Shown one piece after another: positions 1-10,688 of a DNA stretch of 64,000 nucleotides. The notes below the pieces were generated by a model that ran no database searches, was not told the DNA's origin, and saw only the letters and a program-made list of their open reading frames with translations. The stretch comes from Bolinopsis microptera (Eukaryota; Ctenophora; Tentaculata; Lobata; Bolinopsidae): the NCBI RefSeq assembly GCF_026151205.1, contig NC_087081.1:1049386-1113385 (forward strand), read 5' to 3'. The position numbers were made by a program, and so were the translations under genes. Position 1 is the stretch's first letter. Every line of letters begins with the position of its first letter.

Positions 1-106
1 CACCATCATCAGTTTTACAAATCTTTCCACTTATACAATTTCCCTCTTGATAGCAATTTTATAGTTTCCTGTACACGAAAAAATAATTAAAACTGTACAT
101 AAACAG

Positions 107-652
107 GAGGTTGGGCACCAGTACCAGAAACTGATGTGAGAATAGCCTTTGACCTGGAGAAGAATCCACTAGGGATAAAGACAGATAGTGAGCAAGATAG
201 CGGGGATAAAGTAGACGTGTACTTCCGATCTTCTGATGAATCAAACGCTGGAGGAGTTGGGATAGGCTTCAGCACCCAAATACCCAAGTACTTAAAGTTT
301 CCCATTCAAGGTCTTAATTGTATTATATTTATGAGCACTTTGCACGGGGCTAAAAATTAAGCCCCTACTAAAACCAATGATTCAGGTATCGAGTTTTTGG
401 ATGCAACTCTGTATGGACCAAATTCGAATCTCACCCATCAATAAAAGAAAAAACCTGGAAAATAACAAGAGTTAGAGACGAGACAGTTCCTAAACTTATC
501 ATACACTGTAACAGTGAGGAGGTGCTAACCTTCATCCTCTCTGACACAAGTTGCACGATTGAGACCTGGAGAGAGATATGGAACAGAGATGTGAACACGA
601 TATTTTTCTGGTGTTCAGGACACTGCTTCTGATTTGTTCAGTTTCATACCAG
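107..652 (+). CDS. Two internal exons of an extracellular-domain gene (partial, probably frameshifted)
   Basis: Exon A (107-310) follows a cag acceptor and reads GGWAPVPETDVRIAFDLE, ending near GFSTQIPKYLKFPIQG before GTCTTA. Exon B (386-652) follows ttcag and reads YRVFGCNSVWTKFESH, then KTWKITRVRDETVPKLIIHC, ending before GTTTGT. The motif series (Trp-x-Ile-Thr, IxHCN, a later Cys, TWREIW) resembles an unnamed extracellular domain common in cnidarian and mollusc proteins, which normally ends with DTASD. Here DTASD is present but in another frame: two bases seem to be missing near 616-620 and the first frame meets TGA at 628. The phases at the A/B junction also do not agree cleanly. It may be a decayed gene, a sequencing error or a mis-drawn junction. 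Coding character is moderately convincing; function is unknown. Confidence 0.45.
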
Positions 653-1036
653 GTTTGTTAAAGTTTGGTAATTATTTTATAAATCGTATAGAACTAGTTG
701 ATATGATATTGATGAATTCGGTCGCGATACTGACATGATGCATCATAATGAAACTGCAACCAATTAACACAGATATCATTGTTGATCTACAGTCTTGACA
801 GTTTTCACGAAAATTAAGTCGAATTAGAATGATATTGGTGCAGCACTAGAAGAAGAGTGGTACAGTAGGTCGGAACTGACCGCTCGCGCTGGTAGTATAA
901 AACCAAAATTTCTTGATCTTTTCGTTTTGCTTAGGACGTCACTGGCGCTTCTCAAGGCTTGGGTTCGATTATCGTTAACAAGCTTTAATGGAGATCAATA
1001 TTATGAATAGAAATTATTATATTTCTATTTTCTTAC
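653..1036. other. No gene recognised
   Basis: AT-rich sequence after the exon at 386-652. Presumably intron or 3' flank. I see no splice-bounded open frame on either strand. Confidence 0.4.
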
Positions 1037-1140
1037 CGCAAGTGTATTATTTCTGTATGGTGTTCTTCAAAAGATTCGTATAAAACATCCAGAGAGTTTC
1101 TTTTTCGCATCCCTTCCCCCAGAAACTTATTACACGATTC
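1037..1140 (-). CDS. Candidate isolated exon
   Basis: On the minus strand a ctcctcag acceptor precedes a 104-nt open stretch that reads ESCNKFLGEGMRKRNSLDVL, then YESFEEHHTEIIHLR, and stops at a GTAAGA donor. Only phase 0 stays open. It lies downstream of the five-exon gene at 1542-3249, but the phase does not match that gene's possible last donor (phase 1), so I have not joined them. It could be an exon of that gene if another exon intervenes, or chance. Confidence 0.25.
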
Positions 1141-1541
1141 CTGAGGAGAATAAAATAAATTTGCATATGAATCGATGATTCCCTTTACCCGAAAATGTAA
1201 TGTTTTAACAGAAATCAAAATAGTGACAAAAAAGGGCCCTTGAAAGCTCCCTAGAATTTGGGATTCTAAAACTGCAGAGTGTAGTCAGCACAAACTTACT
1301 TTACAAAAAGTACTGGAACATTGAGTAGCTTCAATAGCACATTTCTCAATCCTCTTCTCTATACCAATCACGTTCAAAACTGAAGTATTGGGGCTGTCAG
1401 GGATACTGAATAGCCTCTAATGTTTATCTTCGGAATTGTTTCCCACCCTCTTCAGGTACAAGTGACTTTAATAAGCATCACTATTATCATTATTTAGAAT
1501 ATTTCTCATTATATATTTTTAACAACTGCTTGAACTGATGG

Positions 1542-3249
1542 CTAATCTGGTGAGCACAATAACTCACCAGATGAGTTAAGTTGAGGTGATATTGCAGCTG
1601 CTGCAGAGTACTCCTCAGTAAAGTTACCATCACTGTCACTTCCCGAGTCAGAGTAGATGAAGTCGTTTGGTCCTCCACCTCCCTGGAAAAGTATCAAGTA
1701 GTTCACAAGATATAGAAGTAGTTTATTAAATATGTAACATAACGGCTAGATGTGTAACATAAAGTGCAAATAAAAGTGGGACAATTTAAATATCACATAA
1801 TCCAGATTATTATTTTGACTGATAAAAATTTGCTAAAAAAACAGAAACTCTTGTACATTGAACAGTAAGAACAATTGTTGAGAAAGTCGAGAATTAAACC
1901 CTGAATTAATCAATTACCTGTGAAGAATTAGTCCTGACTTCCCCGACTGGTGCATGTCTGCCGCCATCCTCTGGGTACTTAATCTTAGAGGGTAGCTTTA
2001 TCACACCACCCCCTTTAGCCGTGCGTGAGTCTCTCTTTATACCGTGTAGATAAGGGCGTGGTCCTTTCTCCCAGTCACCTGGATCCCACAGTGCGGGTTG
2101 TCGATCTCCCTGACAAAAAGGTAATAAGTTGGTAATTATCATGGTAATAATGATACATTCTAAATTATATAATTTGAAATGATTATTGATGAGATGGATA
2201 ATTATAATTAGCACAGTACCCCATAATACGGTAAGGCTGCAGCTGGTCTATAATCATGGAAGTCAAATCACATTTTAACTGCAGGCAGAGGGTGCATGGT
2301 TTAAATAATTATTGAGTTAATGCATGGTTTAAATAATTATTGAGTTAATGTACGGACAGGTGAAATAAAACAATGTGTGCCAAACATACCACTGGACTGT
2401 GGTCATCCATTTTCTTCCTCCTTCTCCGTTCTCGTTTTGTCGGATGTTTTGGATCTTCTCGTTCCCCACTCTCCACGGACTTGTCACGTTCTTCTAGCGA
2501 GGATTCACCTGATTTAACACGTGGTCTGTCACGTGGTCTGCCACGTGATTCGTCTGGAGATTTGTCACGTGGTTGTCTCCGGTAGCTGCTTCTAGGACCG
2601 TTTTCACTTACTCTGTTCTGGATAGATCTACGGTAGAGAAAAAGGATTATCTTAAATAATGAAACTTTAAAATTTAACTACCAATTACAGGTCAATCTTT
2701 TACATGTGGCTACTTGTAAAGTTGAATCAAATATTGTTTAAAGACATCAGTTCTTTAAAATTTATAGTCCAAGCAGTTTACCTTTCATTGCCCCTGTTTG
2801 AATTCCTTTTCCCGTCCTGTTTTCTGTTCCTATCATCGTTTCTGTTTCCATCCGGTTTGCCGTTTCGTTTGTTGCTGATCCACTTCATGAAGTCATCTTC
2901 TTCAGAGCTGCTGTCACTGCCTCCTCCCTTCCTCCAGGCCCAATAGTCTGCATCTTTATCACCGCCTCCCTGGGAGAAGTAACATTGTTCAGAAACATGT
3001 TATTGTAGATAAGATAAAGGTTACAATTCGTTGATGCAAGTTCAAGTTTGTTTCTCTTTGAAATGCAGTTTTTCAACAACAATAAACAAAATTTTTAGAA
3101 ACAAAATTTCACTGACTAGAAAACAGGAAGAACGATAGCACCATTTATCTTTATTTTTCCACGTCAATTTTACTCACTCTCAGTTCCTCGGCAAGCTTCT
3201 TAAGTTTCTCGTAAGATAAGTGAAAGTTGGGCGGAGTAGGGTCAGCCAT
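1542..3249 (-). CDS. Unrecognised charged, low-complexity protein, five exons
   Basis: Exons on the minus strand: 3178-3249, 2782-2969, 2390-2627, 1918-2109 and 1542-1682. Every intron is GT-AG and the phases agree (0, 2, 0, 0), which is strong evidence for a real gene of 276 residues. It starts MADPTPPNFHLSYEKLKKLA. It then has an acidic serine patch (GGGSDSSSEEDDFMKWI), a long Arg/Lys/Asp/Ser-rich stretch ending in KRERRRRKKMDD, a more ordered-looking segment with WDPGDWEKGPRPYLHGIKRD, and a Gly/Asp/Ser tail with FIYSDSGSDSDG. No membrane segment or signal peptide is visible. The composition suggests a disordered nuclear or RNA-associated protein, but I recognise no family. The last exon either ends at the TAG at 1542-1544 or splices at GTGAGT just after 1568; the true end is uncertain. 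Its start lies 548 bp beyond the tafazzin stop, on the same strand. Confidence 0.65.
2294..2349. repeat. 28-bp direct repeat, two copies
   Basis: The unit beginning gcatggtttaaataattatt occurs twice in a row, inside an intron of the gene at 1542-3249. Confidence 0.85.
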
Positions 3250-3796
3250 GTTAGTGGGGAGGCAATTATCTTTCAAATAACAGCTTCTACATTCTGACTT
3301 ACTGTGGCAAGGTTCTAGGTTTATCACTCAGGTTTTACGGATAATGATAACGAATGGAATGTTGGAAAAATAGCAGATTGTATGGCTAACTAACGATAGT
3401 ACTGCTCAATTATATATTTTATATAGTAACCAAGTAAAACGATACAGTGCAAAATGTTGGAATAGGCAGAAACTTTATTAAATCCCATGTTCATTAACGG
3501 ATAGATGAATGTCGGGGACTAATTCGAGTGGCGGTCAAACTCTCGATATGAGTGATCTTACTGAATTTATTTAACAATTAAATTATCTAACATCAGTTCA
3601 TATATTAGGTGAGGCGGATCGAAACTATAATAATATAATGTATTTTATTATTTATAATAATATAAAGGTAATAACTTATTAGAAAACACTGACACGGGAA
3701 AATTACAACAACCAAACAATTAAACTGATTCAATATCATGTATCTACTGTTATACTAATATAAATTATATAATTAAACACTAATTACCCCTACTTA
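3250..3796. other. Intergenic: 3' flank of tafazzin and 5' flank of the next gene
   Basis: AT-rich, with several TTTATT (AATAAA on the minus strand) near 3640-3660 that could serve as tafazzin poly(A) signals. No open frame with coding character. Confidence 0.5.
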
Positions 3797-5119
3797 TCAG
3801 TCTTTATAATGAATATCATTAATTCTACGACACAATTTGTCAAGTTTTAACTCCACGACATCAGTTATATATTTCCTAGTAGCTAATTCGCTGAAGTTTA
3901 ATCTTCTGCATTCTGCCAACAACTCTTCTGTTTCTATTGGGTCACCAATTCCTATCGTGATTCTGAAATTTTATTTGATTATTAAGTCTGATAGAGGTGC
4001 AAATAAAGCATATGTTGCTTGATAAGTATTAAGTTTGTTCAAATAATATTTAGCGCTTTCTTTGACAGATTGACGACAAAATTTCGGCATTTATGTTAGA
4101 TTTTTGACTAACTTCTTGTTGAACTTAGGAATGCTGTGATACATGGGTAACACCTCCTCCATACCCCTATGAACCCAAGGCAGCACTATTGGAGGTCTCT
4201 CACAATCCTGAATGAGTCTCCCTATACCCCACTTAGTCCTGATCAAATTCCTCGTCTCGTTTACTTTACCTAAATTGTGATGTGTTGGTTTTCAGTTCGT
4301 ACACAACTGATATTTGGAAAGAAGTATAGTACTATATTAACACAATAAAAACTTTTATGAGAGTGATCAAACCTTCAACAAATATATGCACCGGTCGGTT
4401 CTGATTAAGTTGCTCGATTGAGAAGTCCATACAAGGCTGATAGACACCCTCCCCTCGCCTACATGAGGATGTCTTCCCTAATGACATAGTCAGTCCTGCA
4501 ACATAATTCACATCTTACCCAGTGATTTTGATTGATCGATTAGGGTGTATGCATCATTTCATCAAAACATAATGTTGTAACAAATAACTTTAACATTGTT
4601 GAGCTTGAAAATTAAACAGAAAGTCTAACCTTTGAGTTTAACAAACTTTCCGCCCTCATAACAGAGCTCGTGAGCACCGGGAACCCAGCGGACCTTGTCC
4701 CAGTGTCTGATAACTGTACTGCTTCTATACAGAATACCCCATAGGAGGGGGTCGTCCACACAGCTGAAAACTATTTTAGCATCAAATGGTACAGTGTAGA
4801 GTATAATTACTTTTTTAGAGCTATAAAATCGTTAATTTCGAGTGGAAACGTATGATTTTAAATTTATGCTGGTGAATTATGATAGTTTTCTATAACTTGG
4901 TTACCTCATGTGATTGGACACTGTAATGATTGGACGATCCCAGTTTGCTCTCGCTAAGTCATCCAAATGATATTGACTTGGATATACATTGGTTTTATGG
5001 AAACATTTGAAGTATAGTTTGCTGGTTAAGGATACTGTCGCAACTGCGACTCTGCTAACAGTTTTCCAGATTCTAGGGTGGGATTTGTATAAGGACACCG
5101 GAACAGCTGGTATAGGCAT
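3797..5119 (-). CDS. TAZ: Tafazzin, mitochondrial cardiolipin-remodelling acyltransferase
   Basis: Exons: 4905-5119, 4630-4763, 4373-4495, 4113-4269, 3797-3962. All introns are GT-AG with matching phases (2, 1, 1, 2), giving 264 residues, close to the usual 260-290. The acyltransferase HX4D motif (NHMSCVDDP) is split across the exon 1/2 junction. Further family blocks are DPLLWGILYRS, RGEGVYQPCMDFSIEQLN, HIFVEGKVNETRN, LPWVHRGMEEVLP and the C-terminal ITIGIGDPIETEELLAECRR. Tafazzins transfer acyl chains between phospholipids and lysophospholipids to mature cardiolipin on mitochondrial membranes. The motif usually written FPEG is FVEG here. The exon 4 donor (AA, then GTTAGT) was chosen because it alone joins in frame to exon 5. 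A ttatttcttag sits just before the start codon, so a leader exon may be spliced on. TFIIF alpha lies 424 bp upstream on the same strand. Confidence 0.93.
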
Positions 5120-5542
5120 TTTTCATCTAAGAAATAAAGTGAGATTTTAGTGGCTGAAGATGGTTTAATAGTTAGCATGGAAACCATAACATTAATAAAA
5201 ATGAGCATAATTGCATGATTTTATATTTTATTATATGCAGCTGTTAATTTGTTTGATCACGTAAAATGATTGAAATTAAGTCAAAGTCAGAAGAATCTTT
5301 GTAAAAATTCAAATAATCTACAACAAAGAGTAAAGTAGATGGGCTATGGTTCATAGCCTCGATAATATTATTATGGGCAAAATAATTTGTTTCAAATTGG
5401 TCAATAATATTCATGGTATGCCAAAAAGCAAATTCATAAAATAGTATGCATTCCATTGAAAAGAATATCAAAAAGGCTGCAAGTCAGATAGCTTTGCTTT
5501 GAATATTAATAATCTTATAAAATTGTAACATTTAACTGAAAG
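5120..5542. other. Short intergenic stretch between TFIIF alpha and tafazzin
   Basis: AT-rich with no coding signal. It must contain both the 3' end of the TFIIF alpha transcript and any tafazzin promoter, or the two are co-transcribed. The sequence ctttatttcttag immediately before the tafazzin ATG looks like a 3' splice site. Confidence 0.5.
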
Positions 5543-6934
5543 CTATTCCTTATACAAGTTCTTGTACTCATCTTTTAAAACAAAATAATTCTTGCCATCC
5601 TTCATGAATTGTTTGGCAAGTTTTTTAAGTATACTGCTCAATTTAGCCACCATATCCTGCTTATTTAGGCCAGACTTTTTACTCTTAAACTTAGAAATAA
5701 GTTCCTTGGTACTGATAGGTTTTCTTGCTAAATATCGCCAAACATTCTCTTCTGTCAGTATTGACCCATCTGATTTTTCGAGTTTCTGCTTCTTACTTGG
5801 GGGCTCTTTTCCATTGCTTGTAGGGGTAGAGGATCTCTCTCGTTTGGATTCTGCTGCAATATTATTAGTTTTGTTTTTCAACATAAGAGCTTTGAATTCC
5901 TCACTGTTTTCATCAACATCACTACCACTTTCATCTTCTCCTTGCTGCAACAACAACTTTTTCATTTCTGAAGTTTCCTCTTCCTCACTGTCACTATCAT
6001 TGGCATCACGATACAGTCTACCATCTACCTTATCAACCAAATCTTCTTTCCTGCTGACAGTATTTGGTTTTTCTGAAGTCAAATCAACAGAATCGTCAGA
6101 ATCAGACTCAGATATATAGTCTACCTCTTTTGATGCATGTGCATCATATTGATCTTCATCATCTCTTTCCTTGTTAAGATCCTCTTCATCTTTTTCCTTG
6201 TTCTTCCTAAACTTCTTCATGCTCTTTTTGCGTTTTTTAGCTGGATCATCACCCAAGTCATCATTTGCATCATCTGAATCACCAAACAAATCATCAGCAT
6301 CATGAACCTTGAGCTGGGCTTGAGCTTCTTCGTATTCTTTTTCTGCCCCAAGATTGTCTCTGAGACGTTTCTGAAGCATCATATTACTGTTGTTAAATGT
6401 TTTGTTACGTTTCAGAAATTCTTCTTCTGCTTCCTCTTCATCAAAAGTTGTATAGTCAATTTTAGGAGTGAAAGTGAACCAGTCTTCTACAGGATATGCT
6501 TCATACACTCCTGGCTGAGTTTCCCGCATAACAATATAGCTTGAGTTAGCAGTAATGCCACCCTCTTTACGTCCAACATAATGTTTATCATTTCGATCTT
6601 TAAGCTCCCAAGGACATTGATCCTCAGTTACAGCCCTCACTTTGTACTTGTGAGCCAACCTGGCTTGCTTACTTTTCCATCCAAATTCACTGCCCTCACC
6701 TTCTAGATTCATATCTGGTTGAGTGATTTGGTTTTCAGTAACAATTCTTGTCATTGAAACATTATCGCCCAGAATAGAATCTAACCTGACAGTTCTAGGA
6801 GTGTTAAAACGAAGAACATGGTGTCTTAACCCAGTTGAGTCACCTTTAACAACCTTCACTGGTTTCTGGGGAAGTTGGGAGGACATCGAGCTGAAATCTC
6901 TGTAGTTTATTGGGCAATTGTCACATTTACCCAT
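5543..6934 (-). CDS. GTF2F1: Transcription initiation factor IIF subunit alpha (RAP74)
   Basis: A single uninterrupted frame of 463 codons. The N-terminal dimerisation region is recognisable (HHVLRFNTPRTVRLD, WELKDRNDKHYVGRKEGG, YEAYPVEDWFTFTP, EEAEEEFLKRNK). A long acidic/lysine-rich linker follows, and then the C-terminal winged helix (LTEENVWRYLARKPISTKEL, SKKSGLNKQDMVAKLSSILK) that in the family binds the FCP1 phosphatase and TFIIB. With TFIIF beta the protein escorts RNA polymerase II to promoters and aids elongation. The start may be the downstream Met at 6886 (MSSQLPQKPVK), because a gagatttcag acceptor-like site lies 4 bases before it; the preceding residues (MGKCDNCPIN...) would then be untranslated or intronic. 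No intron interrupts the coding region, which is unlike its neighbours. It could be an old retrocopy that replaced the parent, but it is intact and shows no poly(A) tail. Confidence 0.94.
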   Translation of the reverse strand: MGKCDNCPINYRDFSSMSSQLPQKPVKVVKGDSTGLRHHVLRFNTPRTVRLDSILGDNVSMTRIVTENQITQPDMNLEGEGSEFGWKSKQARLAHKYKVRAVTEDQCPWELKDRNDKHYVGRKEGGITANSSYIVMRETQPGVYEAYPVEDWFTFTPKIDYTTFDEEEAEEEFLKRNKTFNNSNMMLQKRLRDNLGAEKEYEEAQAQLKVHDADDLFGDSDDANDDLGDDPAKKRKKSMKKFRKNKEKDEEDLNKERDDEDQYDAHASKEVDYISESDSDDSVDLTSEKPNTVSRKEDLVDKVDGRLYRDANDSDSEEEETSEMKKLLLQQGEDESGSDVDENSEEFKALMLKNKTNNIAAESKRERSSTPTSNGKEPPSKKQKLEKSDGSILTEENVWRYLARKPISTKELISKFKSKKSGLNKQDMVAKLSSILKKLAKQFMKDGKNYFVLKDEYKNLYKE

Positions 6935-7381
6935 TTACTTCACAGTAACCATCCTTAAAGAAAGAGTTGTTAGTCCAAAAAGTTATACATTAGCTTGGGC
7001 AAATAATCTGAAGATAAATTAAGCTTGTCCAACTGACAAGTACCATCAAATGCAAAACACAAAATATTCAAGCTATAGAAATCCCTTTGAATTTTTAAAT
7101 CGACGTAGTTCACAGCGTATCGGATTAATGACACAAGCCCTGTGCACTTAAATTCCAAATGCAAGATATCAAAACCACCACTTCACCACAGGTCCCTAAA
7201 TGTAATCTGAACGTTACAGATTCGAGTTCTGTCATGGATTTACACAGGATTTTTACACAGGATTTACACAGGATTAAAATTAAATTATAGATCCATTATC
7301 ATGGACCGTCATAATTGTTTACAGAAGTTAATGAAAACAATCATCTTTGCTTGAAGTCAGGGCCAGGGTTATCCTTAAGTC
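6935..7381. other. Upstream flank of TFIIF alpha
   Basis: No gene seen. A short imperfect repeat of acacaggatt occurs three times around 7240-7275. A LINE 3' end abuts at 7382. Confidence 0.4.
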
Positions 7382-9430
7382 TTAATTATGACTAATTCGC
7401 GAGGTTCTCACCAAATTGATAGTAAAATTGTTTAAGTTTCGTGCATTTGAATTACGCTGACGCATATCTTCGGTGAAGCTATTTCGCTCTTCGGAGCAGC
7501 GAAGGAAATAAGTGCACACACAGTTGACAGCATAGGAGCGCCTTTCTTGAAATTGAATATACTGTGGGGTGTTTGGTTGAATATCAAGTGAGCGGTGGCA
7601 GTGAATATGGAGGCTCTGGTGATTTTGAGGAATTACAGTTGAGTAAGGAGACAAAATTTCCATGAGATGATCTTTGAGATTTGTTTCATTGATATTGCTG
7701 GAGTCGGTGATTTCATTGCTTATTTCAATGATTGGCATTTGAGAAAGATTTTTGACTAATTTCGACCTCTGTTTTGAATACAAGTCACATATGTAAAGAG
7801 CATGCGACTCGTCTTCGATGGTCTCAACGCCCATACTTGATTGGCACCAACCACATAGTCTTTGCTCACGGGGTGTGTTGGAGTATCTCCCTCTTTCAAT
7901 ATGGAGATCATGGGCGCTGATTCTAAGTTTTGTGGTGCTGTAACGACGAGAAAAGCCTTTGCATAAGTATAAGTAGGGCTCTCGGTTGAAGGTGTGTTTG
8001 ATTGAGTGATAGAATGAGAGTTTAGAAGAAGTAGATTTTTGATATTGCCAACATTTTTTGAATTGATTGGTTAGAGCTTCGATGATTTTAGGAATTCTAT
8101 ACTTTTTGCTGCATAGTGGTTTGATGGATTGACTAAAATTTGACTGATTTATGAGGGAGTCTTTAAATAATTTGTGATCACTTACAGGGTTGGGCGCGGC
8201 TTTGTTAGCTGCATTTGTATTGAGAATTCGGTGCGCAGTTACGTGATCTAGTTTGTAAATTTCATCTAGTTCAAGGAGTGGTTTTATGTATCGATACCAA
8301 GGTAAGTTTAGTGATTTTTGTTCTTTTACGGCTGCAGTGACAAACGAATTCGACTTTGATTTTGTATTTAGCCTTTTGAAGTAATTTAACGTTAAGCGAA
8401 TTGATTGATAAATCAGAGGAATTCTTCCTGTTTCTCCCCAAACACCGACATTTGATGCTTTACGATGGACTCCCAATGCCCATTTTAGGAATGAAATATG
8501 CACTCTTTCTTGCAGAGAGGCGCTGATTTTTTTAAGTAAGTAAGTAGCGGTTGCTTCTGTCGAGTTAATCGTTTTGCAAAGAGATTTATTGATCGTACTA
8601 GTGGGTGTCCATATCGGAGCACCATATAATAAAATGGGCTTGATGAGAGAGTCGAACAGTGTAAGGAGTGCTTTAAAAGATAACTTTGAACGCATGACAA
8701 CCCTTTTCAGGCCAAAAAATGCACGCATTGCTTTGGTTTTAAGGTTTTGTTGAGCGATCTGTACTTGACCCGATTGATGAAGTTCAAATCCAAGGTAACA
8801 ATAACTGTCAACAATTTCAAGATTAGATCCGTTGAGTGTAAATTTGATGTTTTGTATGTCCTGTTTTAACGTCTTCTTACCAAAGATGACTGCTTGAGTT
8901 TTGAGTTCATTGATTTCAATGCCCCACTCCTCACAAAAATTACCGAGAATATTAAGTTGCTTTTGAGTGGTTTCCTGGTCGAGTGAAAGGAGTATAAGGT
9001 CATCCGCCCACAGTAGGTGGCTTACAGTCATATTTGAAAGTACGGGGCAATTTGGAAAATCTAGGAGGCAGGACATATCACTGAGAAAAACTTTAAAAAG
9101 ATCAGGTGAGAGTGGGTGACCTTGTTCTGTACCTTTACGTATCTGAAAGCGTTTACTGAGGTGACCAGATAATTTTATGTAAGCGTACGAGTTTGAGTAC
9201 ATATTTTTGAGGACATTGTAGAAGTTCCCAGTTATGCCATTTTTTGCGAGTTTGAGGAAAAGGGCTTGACGGCAGACTGAGTCGAATGCTTTTTTAAAAT
9301 CAACAAATACTGCATATACAGGTTTCCCCAAAAGTTTATATTTTGAAGCTATAGTTTTCATGGTTAGTATGTGATCGTATGTTTGAGCTTTCTTTGTGAA
9401 GCCTAGTTGGTTAGGTGGATCATGTGTCAT
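7382..9430 (-). mobile_element. Non-LTR (LINE) reverse transcriptase, 5'-truncated, long intact C-terminus
   Basis: One open frame of 682 residues. RT motifs in order: NQLGF near residue 7, VFVDFKKAFDS at 41-51 (first catalytic Asp), GTEQGHPLSPDLF at 100-112, and LLWADDLILLS at 139-149, the catalytic ADD box with Trp in place of the usual Tyr/Phe. The thumb and a long C-terminal region follow, with a Cys/His cluster (LCGWCQ, then HALYIC) typical of LINE ORF2 proteins. There is no endonuclease domain and no N-terminal RT block; the sequence upstream of 9430 is not an extension, so the copy is 5'-truncated. Absence of stops over 2 kb suggests recent insertion. Clade not assigned; CR1/L2/jockey-like groups are plausible. 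Confidence 0.88.
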
Positions 9431-10227
9431 CGATCCCAGGCCAGAGGTGAATATAGGAAAAATTGGGATAAAGCTCTGGAGAAATAAAGTGCAGTGAACA
9501 GGAAAAATAACTAGGTGTTAAATGAGGAATCTAACCTAAATCCTGTTAGTACACTTACATTGTAATACACTATACATATACATACTGTAAACTATGTTCA
9601 TTTAAGGTCAAGTTTGCTAGAATGGTAGAACAGAAAAATGTAATTAACCTGATTTGTTGTACTCTGGTGAGTTTTTACTATTTTGCCATAACAAGAAACA
9701 AAATCTATGGAGATTCTATTCAGAAACAGACTTTACCTAAAATCAACAGAATTTTTAAAATAAATCAGAAATATACGATGTTTAATTTTGATATTGAGTT
9801 AATAAATTGTTTCAAACAGTATACTGTACACATAATGTCACAATGACCTAATATAAAAATAACCCTTCAAAAACTCAATATTTAGAAAATCACCCTTGGC
9901 CTTGCGGCTCCAAGTTCAAATCTAAACTGTCTGGCTCTTACTAATTCGCTCGCCCAAAAATTTCACGTGACTTTGGTTTTTATGGTTTTGCAGCCGTACA
10001 AAACAGTTTTACATAAACCCTAATCCAAACCCTAACCCTAACCATAACCCCGAAGCTATCCATAACCCTTACCACAACCCTAACCCTAACCCGAGCCCTA
10101 AACAATCGAATTCATGTTTTACTAGCCTGTCACGTGACCAAAACGGTTTTTTGCCCATAACTCTCCAGGGAAGCATTTTTACCCTACGTCATGGGGGGTG
10201 ATTCGGAATCAGCGTTCAAAAATACAC
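9431..10227. other. Non-coding stretch with telomere-like tract
   Basis: AT-rich at first with no coding signal, then a degenerate CCCTAA tract (see 10015-10108). Nothing else recognised. Confidence 0.4.
10015..10108. repeat. Degenerate interstitial telomere-like (CCCTAA)n tract
   Basis: About ten CCCTAA or one-mismatch hexamers (ccataa, cccgaa, ccttac) follow one another. TTAGGG is the usual animal telomere unit. A similar but much shorter ctaaccctaatcc occurs at 38032. Confidence 0.7.
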
Positions 10228-10235
10228 CGATTGAG

Positions 10236-10680
10236 CAGTGGCGTAACGAAGGGCCCCGCTGACCCCGCTGTGCAGGGGGGCGCCGTCTTAGGGGGGCGCC
10301 AAATCGTCGTTTGAATGTGGGACAATTTCGAAAACTTAACTAATACTTTCAACACTACTATATAACAAATAATTTGAGCATGAATAAGAAGTTGTTACTT
10401 TGAAACGTCGTTTATCCTAACAGTGCAATATCATTTGTCGCAAATCAGAATAATCAGAAACTATTTGGAAAACCCAAAAACTGTCTATTAACTAAAGTAC
10501 TAGCAAAACTGCGCGTTTTGCTCTAGATACACACTTTTTTAGAGATTTTACCGGCGTATCCTCTAAAATCACCTAATTTGTTCAATTTTAGGGAGGGGCA
10601 CCAAAAGGGGAGGGGGCGCCAACAGGAGGGCACCTTTTCGGCGGGGGCGGGGGGCGCCAACAGGCAACGTTACGCCACTA
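10236..10680. mobile_element. Non-autonomous hAT-type transposon, 445 bp
   Basis: It begins CAGTGGCGTAACG and ends CGTTACGCCACTA, an almost perfect terminal inverted repeat matching the classic hAT end. The 8 bases CGATTGAG occur directly outside both ends (10228-10235 and 10681-10688), as expected for hAT target duplication. The interior is GC-rich at both ends (ggggggcgcc runs) and AT-rich in the middle, with no transposase. A 38-bp internal segment (10341-10378) recurs at 60520-60557, and a decayed relative lies at 57110-57330. Confidence 0.9.
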
Positions 10681-10688
10681 CGATTGAG

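Noticed and set aside
5592-6119. 175-codon plus-strand frame opposite TFIIF alpha
   Set aside because: Antisense shadow of the acidic coding region; no features of its own.
10015-10108. True chromosome end
   Set aside because: The tract is short, degenerate and has genes on both sides, so it is interstitial.
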